From: Flavobacteriales bacterium
Lineage (GTDB): Bacteria; Bacteroidota; Bacteroidia; Flavobacteriales_F; PHOS-HE28
DNA length: 5,750 nt
Assembly: GCA_020854015.1 (NCBI GenBank)
Contig: JADZGG010000038.1
Coordinates: 1-5,750, forward strand
Direction: 5' to 3'
Positions 5,110-5,750 of the stretch are shown piece after piece; the stretch's first letter is position 1, and every line of letters begins with the position of its first letter. Both the position numbers and the translations under genes were made by a program. The notes below the pieces were generated by a model. The model was not told the DNA's origin and made no database searches. It saw nothing but the letters and a program-made list of their open reading frames with translations.

Positions 5110-5750
5110 ATGAGCGTACTCGTCCACAAGAACAGCAAGGTCCTGGTGCAGGGCTTCACCGGCAGCGAAGGCACCTTCCACGCCACGCAGATGATCGAGT
5201 ACGGCACCAACGTGGTCGGTGGTGTCACCCCCGGCAAGGGCGGTCAGACACACCTGGACAAGCCCGTGTTCGAGACCGTGAGCGATGCGGTGAAGGCCAC
5301 AGGCGCCGACGTCAGCATCATCTTCGTGCCACCCGCCTTCGCGGCCGACGCGATCATGGAGGCCGCCGAGGCCGGCATCAAGGTCATCGTGTGCATCACC
5401 GAGGGCATCCCGGTAAAGGACATGGTGACCGCCCGCGAGTACATCCGCGGCAAGGACTGCCGCCTCATCGGCCCCAACTGCCCCGGCGTCATCACCGCCG
5501 GTGAATGCAAGGTGGGCATCATGCCCGGCTTCGTGTTCAAGAAGGGCAAGGTGGGCATCGTGTCCAAGAGCGGCACGTTGACCTACGAGGCCGCCGACCA
5601 GGTGGTGAAGGCTGGCATGGGCATCACCACGGCCATCGGCATCGGTGGCGACCCCATCAACGGCACCACCCACCTCGACGTCCTCAAAATGTTCAACGAG
5701 GACCCGGAAACCGAAGGCATCATCATGATCGGTGAAATCGGCGGCACCAA
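5110..5750 (+). CDS. sucD: Succinate--CoA ligase [ADP/GDP-forming] alpha subunit, 3' end outside window
   Basis: This is the alpha subunit of the TCA-cycle enzyme that interconverts succinyl-CoA and succinate with formation of ATP or GTP; it acts in the cytoplasm with SucC. The first 213 residues of a normal length of about 290 are present. The N-terminal Rossmann CoA-binding domain has QGFTGSEGTFH (14-24) and GGVTPGKGGQTHL (37-49). TEGIPVKDM (97-105) and GPNCPGVI (121-128) follow, the latter bearing the conserved Cys124. The second domain has VSKSGTLTYE (151-160), GIGGDPINGT (177-186) and GEIGG (208-212), with the glutamate that faces the phosphohistidine in the family. The catalytic histidine (near residue 246 in E. 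coli) lies beyond the right edge. ATG 5110 gives the standard N-terminus. There is no Shine-Dalgarno. The gene upstream is an MFS exporter, not sucC. All visible motifs are intact, and the match is especially close to Bacteroidota SucD. Confidence 0.97.
   Translation, partial: MSVLVHKNSKVLVQGFTGSEGTFHATQMIEYGTNVVGGVTPGKGGQTHLDKPVFETVSDAVKATGADVSIIFVPPAFAADAIMEAAEAGIKVIVCITEGIPVKDMVTAREYIRGKDCRLIGPNCPGVITAGECKVGIMPGFVFKKGKVGIVSKSGTLTYEAADQVVKAGMGITTAIGIGGDPINGTTHLDVLKMFNEDPETEGIIMIGEIGGT

Noticed and set aside
5029..5673. 214-residue minus-strand open frame opposite sucD
   Set aside because: Antisense shadow of a highly conserved gene; Gly/His/Asp-rich with no domain.
1..5750. CRISPR array, transposon, tRNA/rRNA gene, phage or defence system
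   Set aside because: No direct repeats with spacers, no transposase or terminal inverted repeats, no RNA-gene signatures; the gaps are 34-77 bases and the rest is housekeeping or transporter coding sequence.

Overview
The window is an ordinary chromosomal stretch, GC-rich by eye, from a member of the Bacteroidota, most likely a high-GC Flavobacteriales-like lineage. Three things point there: the MnmE, NDH-2 and SucD proteins read like Bacteroidota family members; no start codon has a Shine-Dalgarno sequence; and boxes resembling the Bacteroidota -7 promoter element (TAnnTTTG) lie upstream of the genes. The assignment is inferred from memory of the families, not from a database search. The window is almost fully coding, and its longest gene-free gap is 77 bases.

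Layout: a 5'-complete, 3'-truncated mnmE (tRNA U34 modification GTPase) lies on the minus strand at 1-1154. A 60-base divergent gap separates it from four plus-strand genes. These are a type II NADH:quinone oxidoreductase (1215-2537), two tandem related 12-TM MFS exporters of the TCR/Tet (DHA1) type (2572-3771 and 3827-5032), and the first three quarters of sucD, the succinyl-CoA ligase alpha subunit (5110-5750, cut by the window edge). Three annotated-looking starts needed care. The NDH-2 frame is open far upstream into mnmE, but ATG 1215 is the real start. The second MFS frame can be read from a TTG at 3779, but ATG 3827 aligns with the start of its paralogue. MnmE starts at 1154 on family N-terminal homology.

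The genes do not form an obvious pathway. NDH-2 and SucD both serve central respiratory metabolism (NADH oxidation to the quinone pool; the substrate-level phosphorylation step of the TCA cycle). The two MFS proteins are probable proton-coupled drug or metabolite exporters of unknown substrate. The plus-strand genes are closely spaced and could be co-transcribed, but each also has its own candidate promoter box. The best is TAGATTTG at 5030-5037, which overlaps the stop codon of the second MFS gene and would drive sucD.

No mobile element, CRISPR array, RNA gene or defence system was seen. I found no convincing undescribed biological system. The most interesting signals are the recurring upstream box with its C-rich follow-on sequence, the near-leaderless arrangement of two genes, the tandem diverged exporters, and small inverted repeats in the MFS1-MFS2 and MFS2-sucD gaps.
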